A stretch of DNA of 64,000 bases from Nonomuraea turcica (GTDB taxonomy: Bacteria; Actinomycetota; Actinomycetes; Streptosporangiales; Streptosporangiaceae). The DNA lies in the NCBI RefSeq assembly GCF_030718205.1, contig NZ_JAUZQF010000023.1, positions 124,001-188,000 of the forward strand, given 5' to 3'. The position numbers were made by a program, and so were the translations under genes. Shown here piece by piece: positions 63,793 through 64,000 of this stretch (positions within the stretch are counted from its first letter, which is position 1; each line of letters starts with the position of its first letter). The notes under the pieces are model-generated. The model was given only the letters and a program-made list of their open reading frames with translations. It did no database searches and was not told the DNA's origin.

Positions 63793-64000
63793 CTAACCCA
63801 TCTGGCTGTCCACGAAGCACCACCGCCACTCCTCGCCGCGCTCGAACGACTGGATCACCGGATGCCCCGTCGCGCGGAAGTGGGCGGTGGCGTGCTTGGC
63901 GGGCGAGGAGTCGCAGCACCCGATGTGGCCGCACACCAAGCAGCGCCGCAGGTGCACCCAGCGGCCACCGTCGGCCAGGCACTCCTCGCAGCCCTCCGGC
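63793..64000 (-). CDS. UBP-type zinc-finger protein (truncated by window edge)
   Basis: The last 68 codons plus stop are present and the N-terminus lies beyond the window. The frame reads PEGCEECLADGGRWVHLRRC, then LVCGHIGCCDSSPAKHATAH, then FRATGHPVIQSFERGEEWRW and CFVDSQMG. The Cys/His ladder (CxxC, CxxCGHxGCC, HxxxH) matches the ZnF-UBP domain that binds ubiquitin C-termini in eukaryotes. Bacterial copies are short stand-alone domains of unknown role, often beside NhaP-type antiporters, as here with 62192-63778 convergent 14 nt away. Confidence 0.9.
   Translation of the reverse strand, partial: PEGCEECLADGGRWVHLRRCLVCGHIGCCDSSPAKHATAHFRATGHPVIQSFERGEEWRWCFVDSQMG

Overview
The window is very GC-rich, tightly packed, and rich in secreted beta-propeller, lipoprotein and LRR genes, ABC importers and GTG starts. 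It looks like chromosomal DNA of a filamentous actinomycete, most likely of the Streptosporangiaceae type (e.g. Nonomuraea); that placement is inference from gene content and codon use. No tRNA, rRNA, CRISPR array, integrase or intact insertion sequence was seen.

Layout. 1-4736: a LacI-type regulator with a truncated divergent ABC solute-binding lipoprotein, then a secreted lectin-like protein and a secreted PQQ-type sugar dehydrogenase; two near-identical operator-like sequences link them. 4770-11301: a lipoprotein and an LRR protein on the minus strand, separated by a 5 kb segment bounded by a 34-nt direct repeat. That segment carries a P-loop ATPase, a membrane-anchored periplasmic-binding-protein-fold receptor and a DHFR-like reductase. 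11424-18602: CoxG-like protein, thymidine kinase, HyuA/HyuB hydantoinase-type pair and a DUF3800-like protein. 18816-23810: a dehydrogenase and, divergently, a guanidine-I riboswitch followed by a ureohydrolase and a complete nitrate/sulfonate-type ABC importer, read as a guanidine uptake and hydrolysis operon. 23868-31910: two convergent paralogous secreted beta-propellers, histidine phosphatase, uridine-kinase-like protein, CoA transferase and fused carboxyltransferase.

31907-44409: ECF sigma factor with a large membrane partner, small unknown proteins, nitrilase-family hydrolase, DUF418 membrane protein, secreted alpha/beta hydrolase, aminotransferase, TetR/aldo-keto reductase pair with twin operators, an RHH-Doc toxin-antitoxin pair and tandem FUSC-type exporters. 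44453-50644: alpha/beta hydrolase and a six-gene two-component/MacB-like ABC efflux operon. 50739-53557: cyanuric acid hydrolase family enzyme, a PadR regulator coupled to a stand-alone RelA-type HD hydrolase, and an SseB-like protein. 53704-58289: prepilin peptidase and the shikimate run aroC-aroK-aroB-aroQ followed by an SGNH hydrolase. 58290-64000: an 18-nt minisatellite, a DinG-type helicase, a repeat-rich unknown protein, a CPA1 antiporter and a truncated UBP zinc-finger protein.

Two themes run through the window. Several enzymes release nitrogen from amidine, amide or ring compounds (guanidine hydrolase, hydantoinase pair, cyanuric acid hydrolase, nitrilase homologue). About a dozen genes have a TANNNT box 6-8 nt before the start codon, the arrangement of leaderless transcripts. 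The best candidates for new biology are the ATPase/receptor pair inside the repeat-bounded segment (5238-10295), the PadR/HD-hydrolase pair (51880-53015) and the guanidine operon with its putative switch structure (19815-19932).
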